From Atherix ibis (taxonomy: Eukaryota > Arthropoda > Insecta > Diptera > Athericidae), in NCBI GenBank assembly GCA_958298945.1, contig OY282605.1, forward strand, positions 114,200,267 through 114,264,266: a stretch of 64,000 nucleotides of DNA. The letters run 5' to 3'. The notes beneath the pieces are model-generated. The model was given only the letters and a program-made list of their open reading frames with translations, searched no databases and was not told where the DNA came from. Position numbers and translations under genes: made by a program. Every line of letters starts with the position of its first letter. Position 1 is the first letter of the stretch. Shown piece after piece: positions 11,521 through 23,290 of this stretch.

Positions 11521-11835
11521 TGTAACTTGAGTCGAATTTCTAGAAGGATTTTATATATAGCAATTTTATTTACGGATGTATCCACCAAGCGCTAAATGAA
11601 CCTAATCACTGAAAAAAAATATTTTTTGGACAGCTGTAAAGTGACAGAGCTATACTTCCCGAACTGCATAAACCCTATTTTCTTAGTTTTTGACTTTTGC
11701 AGTACGTGGAAGTGTTTCTCATTAAAACTCACCTCTTTTTCTTCAAACATTGGTGCCCATGGAAGCCTTAAGGCAATACTTCACAGGGAACCGAATGAAT
11801 GCAAGTTTATTATTTTTTTAGTCGTTTCCCACATA

Positions 11836-12685
11836 CGAGGTCTGTTCAAAAAGTATCAGAAAATTATTGTGTTTTTTCAAAAATTATTTATTTATTCATG
11901 AATATCTATTTTGCCTCCTTCAAACTAATCCCCACCAGATTTTATACACTTGTGCCAACGTTTTTTCCAATCCTCGAAGCACTTCAAAAAATCATTTTTT
12001 GTGATCTTGTTCAACTCCTCCTTCGGTGCCGTCTTTATCTCCTCAATCGTAGCATAGCGTCGTCCTTTCATGAGGCTCTTTAGTTTCGGAACCAAGAAAA
12101 AGTTACAAGATGCCAGATCTGGGGAATACAGTGGCTGCGGCATTATTAGTGTGTTGCTTTTGGCCAACATGGTGCAAAAGCCAACTTTTGTTCTTCCACA
12201 AATCCGGGCGTTTCTGGGGGATTGCTTAGCGCAACTTGCGCATAACATGCAGGTTATATTCCTTATTGACCGTTCTACCCTGTGACAAGAACTCATAATG
12301 CACCACGAACCTGCTATCGAAGAAAACTGTAGGAAAACCTTCACATTCGACCAAACTTGGCGCGCTTTTTTCGATCTTGGCTCGTGCGGCAGCTTCCATT
12401 GGGTTGATTGAGCTTTGGTTTCCACATCATAACCATAAACCCATGATTCTTCACCAGTTATGACCCTCTGGAGCAAATTTGGGTCGAAATTGAGCAAAAA
12501 TCGAAGACCAGCCAAAACACGTGCAAGCAAAGCAGCTGTCAAAATTAACGGACCATTCAAAATGGCCAAACTTATCGGTATAAGTGAGAGACATGATTAC
12601 CAATATAACGCCACAAAAAATCAAAAATCGAATATACGTAACCCGCGGAAATTCAAAATTCGCGATACTTTTTGAACAGACCTCG
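11836..12685 (-). mobile_element. CGAGGTCTGTTC mariner, copy 1 (deleted)
   Basis: Ends read CGAGGTCTGTTCAAAAAGTA in inverted orientation, flanked by TA at 11834-11835 and 12686-12687. At 850 bp it is shorter than the roughly 1.3 kb of a full mariner, because the N-terminal third of the transposase is deleted. It is one of five copies of this family in the window. Confidence 0.93.
11892..12569 (-). pseudogene. Mariner transposase, N-terminally deleted copy 1
   Basis: From 12569 downward: DPNLLQRVITGEESWVYGYD (first catalytic Asp region, with Glu-Glu where other copies have Asp-Glu), QWKLPHEPRSKKARQVWSNV, then a frame change within the segment that normally gives VFFDCRGVVHHEFL, and finally MPQPLYSPDLASCNFFLVP (third Asp replaced by Asn), GRRYATIEEIKTAPKEELNK and the C-terminus CFEDWKKRWHKCIKSGGDYF. 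The stop is at 11892-11894. Start, helix-turn-helix domain and the second Asp block are missing or damaged. Confidence 0.88.
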
Positions 12686-12689
12686 TATG

Positions 12690-13170
12690 CCGAAATTTTT
12701 TGATAACCCGAGTTGTGTACTCGTATTCTGTTACTTTACTCACTATTTTTGCAATAACTTCCTCCAGAGACAGGTAATGGAACCTTATGCAGTTTGTTTC
12801 TTTATTGGGTAAAGCTTGAACAGTCAGAAAATACATAATAAAGTGGGGCATATCGCTTCATTGTTCGGCTTTAGCGCGTATAAGAATGCTCTGGAGCACC
12901 TATGACCCATCAGAAATTGGGCCATATGATGTGTCCTTGTTCTTTAAGTCGAGAAATTTCAGTGTCATTGCAACATTTATTTCCTCCTTGTAGACGGTGA
13001 ACATATGGATTTCCTTACCACGTTGTCCTCACTGATAGATCCAGGCCATCTCATGCGCCAAAAGCTCGATGCGGTCACCAAAACTTCTGACCAAATAAGG
13101 GCTGGGTGGAATAGCATAGAACTGATAACAGTGCTTCTCATTATGTACCATGCACCTTCCCAATTAATAT
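12690..13170 (-). other. Unidentified coding-like patch
   Basis: The interval 12840-13170 is clearly richer in GC than its flanks. One - strand frame stays open for about 45 codons (roughly 13165 to 13035) and contains YAIPPSPYLVRSFGDRIELL followed by AHEMAWIYQ. After a stop it continues with KEIHMFTVYKEEINVAMTLK. I cannot assign a family. It may be a decayed retroelement or a processed gene fragment. Confidence 0.25.
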
Positions 13171-14640
13171 AGTTCTATTTGATTATCTTAATAAAATATA
13201 AAAAGAACATAATACAACAACTATAAATTTATAAAATAAAAAGATTCTAAAAAATATTACTCCTCGTTATCAATTGGGGATAGATTTGAACATTTGAAAC
13301 TTAAATAAATTTGTATTCCTAAATAATAATAATAATAAAAATGGTAAAATAAAAAAAATTAAAATTTTCAGGTGATCAAGAATCACCTGAAAATATTTCG
13401 AACTATTATAGCTTCAATCACTCACGTGTTATTTTTGATATTATTTTTAAAATAAAAATCATATTTTGCTGGCTTTCTTGTTATACTCGTATCTTATCAA
13501 TCAAGAAAACTTTACTCAAAACACCTGGTGTGTAAAATTTTTATATTATCAGCTTTTATTATTTAGTATGACTTATTTCTGGGAAATCAATATTACACGC
13601 TGCTTCAAAGTTCATATAATTTTAGCAAAGAATAAAAATAATCTTTTTAAAAAATATGCTTCTTTCTGATAATTGCAAATAGTAATAATAATACTATTAC
13701 TATATACAATAAATAGTAATAAAATGACAATTTTTCATATTGTACGAGATGATAATTTGGTCGCCTACGATTCTAAGAAATTTGTTCGTCTAGACAAGTG
13801 GTCGCCTTCGGGATGATATCCGAATGTGTTAGAATGGAAAATTTACTTTTAGTAAATTTTTCTTATTAAAAATTTTAATAATTTTACGATTAAAGATATA
13901 AGCAAAGTTTCAACTTTAATTTTAATGCCAGAAATGAAAGAAGAATCATTTATAAAAGTTGAAAACTTATATTGTGTCTGTAAATGTTTTTTTTTCTTGT
14001 TATTATTTAAATATTTTTATTATTGTTTATTTTAGAAAATTATATAAGAGAATGATTTATTTGTTCTCCTTTCAACTATTTTTTACCTTAAGAAATATTT
14101 CTAAAATGATTTTACTTTGGAAATGTTTCAAAATGTCAATCTGTTACTCGCAGTAGAAAATAATGACAAATTGAACCAAAAAAAGGAGAATTTTTCCTAA
14201 TTACTTTTACCTAATTTCGAAAAAAATATTTTGTTTTTTTGGTAAAAATTGTGAGTCATATTAATTGGATTGAACAAACGAATAAAATTTTTTTTTAATG
14301 ATTTGTGTACAGTAAAACATTTATATTTTCATATATTTTTTGCTCGAAGACAATTTTAACTTAAAATAGTATAAATGCCAACGGTTTTCTTTACTGCATA
14401 TCATGAGTAATGTTGTCAAAACTCAACAGGTGGCTTGTATAGCAACATGTTGATAAGATGGTTTGTTGCTATTAGATTGTACGTAAGCGATGTTTATAGA
14501 AACTGAGCTAAGCTAGCAGCATTTGCTTAGGAAATACTCGGTTGCTGTTGTAAGGTTTTGTGAGCTTCTGCGAGCATATTATCTGTGGTTAAAAGATGTA
14601 ATAATTTATTTAATTAACATATTTTTTTGACGGCTGTACA
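13171..14640. other. AT-rich spacer with a short hairpin
   Basis: No gene seen. A perfect hairpin lies at 13364-13394: arms of 13 nt (ATTTTCAGGTGAT and its complement) around a 5-nt loop. Short triplet repeats of AAT occur near 13330. Confidence 0.45.
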
Positions 14641-14919
14641 TATGTATATATGTAAGTTTTTTAGGCTATTTTGTAACGCCACGGCCATGAGGTCACTTGG
14701 CGAAACCTTGTTTTTCTGAGGGTTTGCTTTGTCAGATTCTCTTAAGAAAATTATGGATAGTTAGTTAGAAGGAGAAGTTAGAGATTCTTGAGTTTTTCAA
14801 AGACTATTCAAATATAATACTTAAGATGGTTAAACAGAGAGTTTACAAAAGATATTGTTGGATCTATGAGAAAGAAGTGCTACTACTCAGATATAAATTC
14901 TGGGTTGCATGACATTCAT

Positions 14920-15374
14920 TTCAAAGATGGGGAATGGTGATTTGAACCCCACTGAAGAGGAAGTCATGGGTAGGTGGGGTATGACCTATCCGGATTCTGA
15001 GAAGCTTATTTGCCCAGAATTTCGAAGTGACTGTAGAATAGCTTGGCTGATGGTGTTAGATGTTATTATGTTAGCAGACGGGGCAAGCACCTCCTGCATC
15101 AACCTATTAGCCCCCTCATTACCCAGGATTAGGACATAACCGGCAACCCAACGCAACTCGACGTTTCTGTTGTTTAGCAGATTGCGACAATTTGCATTGA
15201 ACATCGGATGATTTGACGGAAAACTTTGAGGGCTTCACGGAAAACTTTGAGGGCTGACAGATTGTCAGTAAAAATGGCTACGTTACTATTGACTGGAAAG
15301 TTGATTTTATTCTCAACGTTGGACGCCATTTTTGTTATGTTACCGTTAAATGTTGTAGAAATTGTAAATTTCAT
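14920..15374 (-). pseudogene. Retroelement RNase H fragment
   Basis: On the - strand, IFTDNLSALKVF (about 15275-15240) is the RNase H block around the second acidic residue, followed about 50 residues later by VELRWVAGYVLILGNEGANR, which matches the conserved W-V-x-G-H-x-G-I-x-G-N-E-x-A-D block with Tyr for His and Asn for Asp. Between the two a 19-bp segment (CGGAAAACTTTGAGGGCTT type) is tandemly duplicated at 15218-15256 and shifts the frame. RNase H domains of this form sit downstream of RT in I/LOA-type non-LTR elements. The RT itself is not present next to it. Confidence 0.7.
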
Positions 15375-15665
15375 TGATTAGAAATGACAAAAAGGGCGAC
15401 GCAAAGTTTTAGAGTTGGCATACTTTTATGCTATCATTGCTTTAGCTACGATGGTAGAGGGGGTGGAGGTGTTGATTTCGAAAAATGCTTTCACACCCAC
15501 ACAATAACAAATTAACCATGCCAGATTCAGAAAATTTTACTTGGAATTACTCGCAGATGTTAAATTTCCCGAAAGAGAGGATAAAACATAAAAAATTAGC
15601 GAGATCAGGATAAGGTGGATGAGTTAATAAGCAAATTAATATGAAAAATATGTAAATTCTGAGTA

Positions 15666-16403
15666 CCAGGTGTATAAGCTTAAATCCGCTGTTTGGTTAT
15701 AGATGGCTTGAGTGAGCGTGTTAAGCTAGCATGGACACGCCAAAATTTTTGACATCTTTCAACATTAATCAGTGCACATTGTCAGCAATTTCGTACAACA
15801 ACATACATTTTTCCTTTGGTAATCATGTCTAGTTTGGTGGCAGAAAAAGAGCATATGCGGGAAGCTCTGCTCTTCTGCTTCAATTTGAAGAAATCGGTTG
15901 CCGAATCGCATCGAATGCTTATGGAAGCCTATCGTGTCAGTGCTTTACTGGAAACAACGTGCCGAGATTGGTTTCGTCGGTTCAAAGACGGCAATTTCGA
16001 CTTGTGGGACAAGAAGCAGATGGAGCGACGCGATAGGCAGATGGAGCGACGCCAAAACACATGCGAAATCTTGCTCGCCAGACAAAAAAGAAAGTCGTTC
16101 CTGCATCGGATTGTGACAGGCTGGGAGGTACTACCCAACCCCGCTTATTCACAAGACCTGGCCCCTTCCGACTACCACCTGTTTTCGTCGATGGGCCACG
16201 CGATCGCTGAGCAGCACTTCGATTCTTACGAAGACGTCCGAAAATGGCTTGATGAATGGTTTGCCTCAAAAGAGAAGGGATTTTCTTGGCGTGGTATCCA
16301 CAAATTGCCCGAAAGTACTTTGAATAAATTTGTGTTTGCTTTCTATGAAAAAAACATGTGTGTTTTTGACTAAAAAACAACGGATTTAAGCGTATACACC
16401 TGG
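15666..16403 (+). mobile_element. Mos1-like mariner, internal deletion derivative
   Basis: Inverted ends read CCAGGTGTATAAGCTTAAAT and, on the other strand, CCAGGTGTATACGCTTAAAT. The CCAGGTGTA start is the one used by Mos1-type elements. TA lies at 15664-15665 and 16404-16405. The element is 738 bp, about 550 bp short of full length. Confidence 0.93.
15825..16373 (+). pseudogene. Mauritiana-type mariner transposase with two internal deletions
   Basis: The ATG at 15825 (MSSLVAEKEHMREALLFCFN) matches the start of Mos1-type transposases. The helix-turn-helix part runs to WFRRFKDGNFDL. A first deletion then joins this to ERRQNTCEILLARQKRKSFL and HRIVTG, which is just before the first catalytic Asp. 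A second deletion jumps from VTG directly to [20 protein letters not shown], losing the first two catalytic Asp residues and all between them. The end reads EWFASKEKGFSWRGIHKLPE and is then diverged to a stop at 16371-16373. The reading frame survives both deletions, so a 180-residue DNA-binding-competent protein is conceivable, but it cannot be catalytic. Confidence 0.92.
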
Positions 16404-16459
16404 TAGAATAAAATTTATATTGTAAATTATAAATAAATTTATCAACCAGAATAACAATA

Positions 16460-17080
16460 CTGTAGGGTATCCCAAACTTCATGCAAGATTTGAATTTTTG
16501 CGCCATTTGTGCGGTAAAGTGTTGCCAATGAAAAAAACAGATATTCTGACAGCTGACAGTTCAGACAATAATGCGTTTTTATTGTTGGGCAGCTACAGTT
16601 CGTAATTTTCCTACAAAATATGGTCAGAATAGTGATTTAACTTCATCAACTAAAGTGAAGAGATTAATTGAACAAAAAATATCAAAGCAGTTCAACAAAA
16701 ACTGTAGCTGTTCTTCAACAAAAATGCATCCACAACTTGTTACAATCTATTTGATGTGGATTTTGCGCTGGAGGAATCATCGGACCATTTTTCGAAAATA
16801 CAGCTGGTCAGACAATAACCGTTAATGGCTCGCTATTGCTACAGGATAATACAGATTTTTGTGGCCAAATTTCAAGATATGGAAATTTTGCATTACATGT
16901 TGTTTGAGCAAAGCGGTGCCACATACCTTACAGTCCGAGAAATAATTCATTCTAGCGTGACTTTTCGGACCAAAAAAAGAAAGAAAGAATTTGATGCAGT
17001 GGATTGCTAACCATTTTGTGAGAGCGCTCAGTGGTTGCGTCTGTCTACATGGCCATTGCCCCATAACCTCTAGGCATACG
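16460..17080 (+). pseudogene. Old DDE transposase fragment
   Basis: A helix-turn-helix remnant at about 16600-16680 (NFPTKYGQNSDLTSSTKVKR) is followed after a large deletion by GGIIGPFFENTAGQTITVNG (about 16770-16825) and by FVAKFQDMEILHYMLFEQSG (about 16858-16917), corresponding to the strand before the second catalytic Asp. Stops and frame changes are frequent. It belongs to the same family as the element at 1800-2932. No terminal repeats are recognisable. Confidence 0.65.
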
Positions 17081-18309
17081 CCAAATAGTTAACCTTTTCC
17101 ATAAAAATAAACAAGTTTTCGTGTTTTTTTTTAAAACTAAAATTATTATAAAATTTTGGTTAAAAAGAAGTAGTAAAAATTCTCCAGGCATCCATAAAAA
17201 ACATGTTTACAAACTAAAAATGATTTTTTTTTCTTCAGAAAACATTTAACAGACGTTTAATTTGCTTTCAATTGTTTATTTCAAATAATCGCACACGTCT
17301 TGAATATAAAGATTTCTTCCTGTGTTTTTTCTTCAAATAATACCAAAATAAATATCTGCTCATATTTATTTAACTTTCTTCGGACAATAATAGTAGAAAG
17401 TAAATAAACGAAACCATAATTTTTTGTTATTGTACAAAATCCAAATAAATTTCACTTTTGATAATCTACATATAATATTGTAATATTTACTATTTATGCT
17501 GTTATTTATCTAGTTAATATGGCAATTAAATATTTGAATTGAAATTCGATTAACGTGAAAATTTCACATATTTTACTACGATTATGATAACGATTATGTA
17601 CATTTGATTGTGAGGAAGGTCATGTCTCAGTCATGTTAATTTGTTTATTTGATAAATAATTTTTTTATTTTATTTAAAAAGTGTTATTTTACAAAGTCCC
17701 CCTTTCCCCTCATATTTACTACGTAAATAGAAACGAGTAAAATTTCAACACCATTTATCATTTTTGATTCATAATTTTTTCCTACAATATTTTTTTTATT
17801 TATTTTTATTTTTCGGGTACACTTTGCAAAATGAACATGAATTTTGATAGTTAGTCATAAAATTTCTATAAAATTAATCTTAATCAATTGAAGTTAATCA
17901 TTTTATACGTATTTAAAAAAATAAACAAATAAATTGGATTTAAATGGAAGTTAAAAGCAGGATTTGATCAATAAAGATTATATGCCAATCGAGTAATGAG
18001 TTCGTAAGTGATTATTTATATTAGATTTCTAAATTGGCAATTGTTTATGGTCCTAAAAAAAATTTTAAAATTTTTTTAATAGAGCTAATTTATATTTGAA
18101 GTGTTTAAATTATTTATTTCCAATATTCTCGAATAATTTAAACTTTTTTAAGATAGTCTTACTAAAATATGGGATTATATATTTTACGATTTTGACAATT
18201 TCTAAACAAATTATATCATTTAGGATATAATTTTTTAAAGTTAAAACTTTCCATTTTAAGCTATTAAACAATATGTTAAAATTGTAAAAACTTTTTATTA
18301 AAGTAGTCC
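17081..18309. other. AT-rich spacer
   Basis: No gene seen. The 16-mer AGTCCCCCTTTCCCCT at 17695-17710 recurs exactly at 33524-33539. Confidence 0.45.
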
Positions 18310-18524
18310 TACTTTTCGCTCTAAAAAAATGGGGCTCTAAAAAACCACAAATTACTGTAAAAAAGGAATTGTATCTAAAAAAAAAGTAACTGTTTAATAT
18401 GCATTTCGGTCTGACAGTGTTAAAATGAAGAAGTAAAGGCCGTTACTATCAATTCAGAGCCCTATTACCCCAACTTGTAGATTATACTTAATTTTAACAA
18501 AATAATACCTTAAACTACACAATA

Positions 18525-19382
18525 CGAGGTCTTTTCCGCGTACTCATGTCTCTCACTTATGCGGACAAGTTCGGCCATTTTGAATGCTCAGTTAATTTTT
18601 GACAGCTACTTTGCTTGCACGTGTTTTAGCTCGTCTTCGATTTTTGCCCATTCCAAAAAATGGATCAAAGAATCTGTATCAAATTTTGTGTGAAAAACAA
18701 AATTAATTAGACGGACGCATTCCGAATGTTGACTGTGCTATATGGTGAAGCTACCCTGGACCGAAGCAACGTTTATCGGTGGTACAAAATGTTCTCAGAG
18801 ACCGAGAAGATGTGAACGACGAAAAGCGTGCCAGGGCGTGTGAACGACAGTTTTCTTCGATTGCAGGGGCGTGGTGTATAATGAGTTCTTGCTACAGGGT
18901 AGAACGGTAAATAGGGAATATTACCTGCAAGTTATGCGCAAGTTGCGCTAAGCAATCCGCCAGAAACGCCCGGATTTGTGGAAGAACAACAATTGGCTTT
19001 TACACCATGACAACGTCGCTGCTCACGCATCGTTGCTTGTGCGCGAATTTTTGCCCAAAAACAACACACTAATAATGCCGCAGCCACCGTATTCCCCAGA
19101 TCTGGCCCCCCGTGAATTTTTCTTGTTCCCGAAACTGAAGAGCCTCATAAAAGGACGACGCTACGCTACGATTGAGAAGATAAAGACGGCATCGAAGGAG
19201 GAGTTGAACAAAATCACAGAAAATGTTTTTTTGAAGTGCTTCGAGGATTGGAAAAAACGTTGGCACAAGTGTATAAAATCTGGTGGGGATTACTTTAAAG
19301 AAGACAAAATAGATATTCATGAAAAAATAAATAATTTTTGAAAAAAAACACAAAATTCGTGATACTTTTTGAACAGACCTCG
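18525..19382 (+). mobile_element. CGAGGTCTGTTC mariner, copy 2 (deleted)
   Basis: Flanked by TA at 18523-18524 and 19383-19384. The right end is well kept (ATACTTTTTGAACAGACCTC then CG). The left end is shortened after CGAGGTCT. Length is 858 bp. The middle of the transposase gene, from the helix-turn-helix to just before the second catalytic block, is deleted. Confidence 0.92.
18660..19341 (+). pseudogene. Mariner transposase, mid-deleted copy 2
   Basis: ATG 18660 opens MDQRICIKFCVKNKIN, then an in-frame TAG and the sequence TDAFRMLTVLYGEATLDRSN. After NDEKRA the sequence jumps to VFFDCRGVVYNEFL. The downstream part, MWKNNNWLLHHDNVAAHASL (second catalytic Asp), [20 protein letters not shown] (third Asp replaced by Arg) and the intact C-terminus to 19341, is open for 121 codons. 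The catalytic site is therefore lost. Among the five copies this one has one of the better C-termini. Confidence 0.9.
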
Positions 19383-19520
19383 TACGACAAATTTTGGCTA
19401 TATTACAAATTTTGGCGAAAAGTTTACAGGACGCTTAATGTCGATAATTGGTAATGTCACTTGACCTCCGAATTTTTGCGATTCGATGCCGTTGAACATT
19501 TATTTTGTAAATTTATAATT

Positions 19521-21072
19521 ATCCTGACAAATTTTAAACTTTGAGGCATTTAAAAACCCAAAATCTGTTGGTCAAATAATGACCGAATTACAATTCGAAA
19601 TGTGCGAAAAAGTTATGGAAAATTACCTAAAATAGATCAAGTCTTGTGGTAGTAATTTAATAATTTTTTTTAAAAAAAGGCAAAATCTACTAAATATAGT
19701 TCAATTAATGTTTAATCAAAATAAGAGTTTTGAGTAAATGTTTTTTAATTTTACTTTCCAAAACGCAAATTGGATAATTCGTTTTTTATACTCGTAAGAA
19801 AAACATTTTTTTTGTTCTCATGGGAATATAAGTTCAAATTTTGTTTGTTAAAATTTTATATTTTAAATGATTAAAAGCATACATAATAATAGTATCTATT
19901 TTTCATTAATAGTACGTTAAAAAAAATAAAAATAAATATTTCAGTTTTTTAATAAAAATTTTTATTTACATTAATGTACAAGCATAATTTTTTCGTATAT
20001 TTTCCTCGACTGGTGGAATATTAATTCTATCGTAATCAATTACAACTTATTTTTAACAATTGATAGTTATTATAAAATAATGTTATAAATAAAGTTACGA
20101 AATGTATTTATTTATTGTTCAGTAGTGAAAAAAAACGTTCGATTTTATTGGGATTACATTAATATCTTAGAGAAATAATCTTTTATCTGTGATCATTTTC
20201 AATGACAACAGATTTGTTTCTGTTATTGTTTGAACAAAATTAAAAAATTAGAAAAAATTCCCCATAACTGACGAATAATTATATTGTCAAGATTAATGTC
20301 CAACCAAGGTGAATGTGTTTCGAGAACAGCTGAAACAAAATGGCAACATCATAACCGACATTAAGAAACAAAGATCTTGTTCGCAATTGAAAATGTAATT
20401 GCTTAGTTAATTATCCAATTGGTATGCATACTAAAAAAGTTATTTTATTTTTAACAAATGTATAATTGTAATTAGTATGTAATTGAAATTATACATTTTG
20501 CAATGGAAAGATTGTAAAAATAATAAAATTATCAAAAGAAAAAAATCTCAGAGATACAATATTAAATAAAATTTCTTAAGTAAGAATTTTCAAAATAAAA
20601 AAAAAACAAACATGGTAATTAATTAAATTAATAAATTCTCATTCAAAAAAATAATATATAAATTTTATTTTAATGCAATGAAAATGCAAAAATCGAAAAA
20701 ATTGGTTTTGCTATAATTTTATAGGAAATTAATTTCAAAATTTATGATATTTTGTTTGTTAAAAATTGTTTTATTATAGAAAATGCTCGTGTTATTTAAT
20801 ATGCGATTTATTGAATGAATGCGAAAAGACAAAAAAAAAACCCAGATCATTTTATAGGTGAGCCCCGGTTTTTTGTATGTACTAAGAGGCGCATAATTTT
20901 TTTTATACACTCAAGTGTGTACGAGTATACTAGAAATCGAATGTCAATCATTGAATATGTGCTATAAAATAAATTTTATAGTTATTAAGTGCTAAATAAA
21001 CATGAGCTGCGATCACCTGTTCATGTAATAAGTTAGTGATTTTTTTTGGAATTATTTTTGTTGTTAGTGTCC
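19521..21072. other. AT-rich spacer
   Basis: No gene, RNA or repeat end that I can support. Homopolymer A and T runs dominate. Confidence 0.45.
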
Positions 21073-21074
21073 TA

Positions 21075-22204
21075 CACTGAAGGCCAAAAGTATGCGACCA
21101 TCTTGATAAAAAAATGTCTACTTAAAATATTAATAAATCGAAAATTTAAATTATTTTTTTAAGATTTATAATATTATTTTTCGTAAAATTCAAAAAAAAG
21201 AGAAGTTATGTTTTTTTCGAGCATATTTTCTTTTTTGCTGTAACAAGGCAAGTACAATTATCAAGCCTCCTTCCGGCATTGTTTATAGCAGGTGAGAATA
21301 AATGTGGTATGTTGATGATCCTATTTCGGGAAATCTAAGGATTTTACCTTCTTACTATGTCTTAACATCATCCTGCATATGTATATATAAAGGACTAATT
21401 TGATAACATTTTTTAAAAATATTATTCAAAATTAATTTTTTCTGATTAACTAAAATATTAAAAGCATGGAAAAAATCTGTCTAATTAGTGGTAAAGTTAC
21501 GTTTGCCTTTGTTACTTCATTTAACGAAGGAAAGTCGTCGGAGCTTACAACAGGCTCAAACTATCTAAATTTTATTCAAAATTACCATAAATGTGTCTCT
21601 AACTGCCTATCTATTTAAATACGTGGTGAGGATCAGGTAATTATTAGTACGATCTCAAAATAAAAGAATCGGATTGGAATTTTTAAAATCAAAACTGAAC
21701 TGTAAAAGACTTGAACTGTAAAAGTTCAAAACTGGACTGTAAAAGACTTTAAAAATAAGCTCTGAATGGATGAATTAAAGTTTCCCAGATCCTTGGGATT
21801 AAAAAAAGGATTTATGCATATAATAATGCTGGAGAAAAAATACTGATTGAAGCTTTAATGCCAACCGTGAAGAAAGTTGGTTAAACGATTATGGTTTGGG
21901 GATTTTTTTCTTAATCGACGAGTAGAGTTGGATACTAGGTGCGGATTGTAGCAGTTTCAAACATAATATTTTAAAGACCAACGCTATTTTATTAGGAATT
22001 TGTTTTATTAGTGAAGGATTTGTTATGAATCAGAATAATAATCTTCAATATAGAGATTTTCTGCAGAATAATAAAACAAAAATGTATATCAGTAGTTCAG
22101 AACATTTTTTTTATTAAGTTTTATATAAAATTTTAAATTTTTAATCTTTATTGAATTTTATCCTTAAAACCACAAAAGTGACCATAAATTTTTAGCCAGA
22201 AGTG
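21075..22204 (+). mobile_element. Decayed Tc1-like transposon
   Basis: The left end CACTGAAGGCCAAAAGTATG after TA (21073-21074) and the right end, on the other strand CACTTCTGGCTAAAAATTTA, match the usual Tc1 terminus shape. Inside, at about 21855-22085, the order PTVKKVG, TIMVWGFFS, YREFVL, GFVMNQNN and FLQNN follows the Tc1 catalytic half (VMVWGCFS, then FQQDNDPKHTS). Stops and shifts occur every few dozen bases. There is no functional transposase. This is an ancient relic. Confidence 0.65.
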
Positions 22205-22655
22205 TTTATTTATAAATACGAGTGCTATTTCTATTTAAAACTGATTAAAATCGAAAATCTCATCAACTTTAATATTTTAAGAAAACTTTTCACAGTTTTT
22301 GACATTATCTAATAGATGGCGTTGATATCATAAAATAAATACCATTTGCCATTTTTGATACATAATAAAAAAAATACTTTTTATACATAATGAAAATATT
22401 TAAAGGAATATTTGTAAATTATAATTATTGATAAATACTCAAATAATTGGTAAAAAGAAAGTATTATTTTTGTAGTATTTTTGTTTGTTGATATGAATTT
22501 TTTAAGGAGAACACATTATGTGACTTGTTATTAAATAAGACTTAAAAAAAATGCGGTCAACTTTTCATTGCCTTATAAATTTATAAATATTATTCCATTT
22601 TTTCATTATTGTAATTATGAAGGGGCATTTTAATAGGAACATGTAATCTTTGACA
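22205..22655. other. AT-rich spacer
   Basis: Nothing recognisable. Confidence 0.45.
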
Positions 22656-22659
22656 GTCT

Positions 22660-23290
22660 ATTACTTTGATAGCGCTGTTATTCTTATACGTTTCTGCTTC
22701 CGCCACCATTTAATCATGGAAATAATAAAAATTTATTATATCCTAGATTTGGTAAAAAAATTATCTTCAGTGAAGAAGCATAGTTTTGGCTGAATGGCTA
22801 AATAAATGAGAAAAAATATCAGATTTGGGACAAAAAATAATCACAATAGTTTCGGGATGATCATGTGCATCTATAAAATCTTATTTGATGGTCAATGACG
22901 AGAGGTATCGAGCAATGATAACAAATTTTTTTTTTTGCTAAATGAGACGATACGGACTGGGACTGTGTCTGGTCCTAACAGGACGATGCGGCATGCCACA
23001 CACAAGTTGAAACAAGGGACTTTCTACGTTACGTGATTTCGACGCATGCTGACGTCAGATGGCCGCCAAGATTGTGCGATTTAACATCCTTAGAAATTTT
23101 TCTATGGGGCTTCGTTAAGTCAATGGTCTATGCCAATAAGCCGATAGCACTTTACGGGCCGGACAATAATATCATTTAAGACAACGGTGAGATTCAGCCC
23201 GATTTATGCGGAAGAAGTAATGCAAAATTGGTCCTCTGGGATCACCACCTGCAAACGAAACCGTGTTGACCAAATTTGAACGATGTTATT
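22660..23290 (+). pseudogene. Old DDE transposase relic
   Basis: Fragments in order: FWLNG and INEKKYQIWDK (about 22786-22838), VNDERYRAMIT (about 22890-22922), then QQDDAACHTQVETRDFLRYV (about 22976-23036), HADVRWPPRLCDLTSLEIFL followed by WGFVKSMVYANKP (about 23046-23145). It ends with remnants of the helix before the C-terminal block. The motifs are those of the family seen at 1800-2932. Frame changes separate nearly every block. Confidence 0.75.

Larger units (their letters stand above)
18310..19520 (+). pseudogene. Old DDE transposase relic split by a mariner
   Basis: The part before the insertion (18310-18522) decays from the block W-G-S-E-N-P-x-V-x-V-E-K-P to VKAVTINSEPYYPNL. The part after it (19385-19520) continues in order with FGEKFTGRLMSIIGNVT and PPNFCDSMPLNIYF, the equivalents of the family blocks around WPPRSCDLTPLD. 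The two pieces together give the correct order of motifs with the mariner at 18525-19382 removed. Every block has stops or substitutions, so this element is much older than the mariner in it. Confidence 0.65.
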
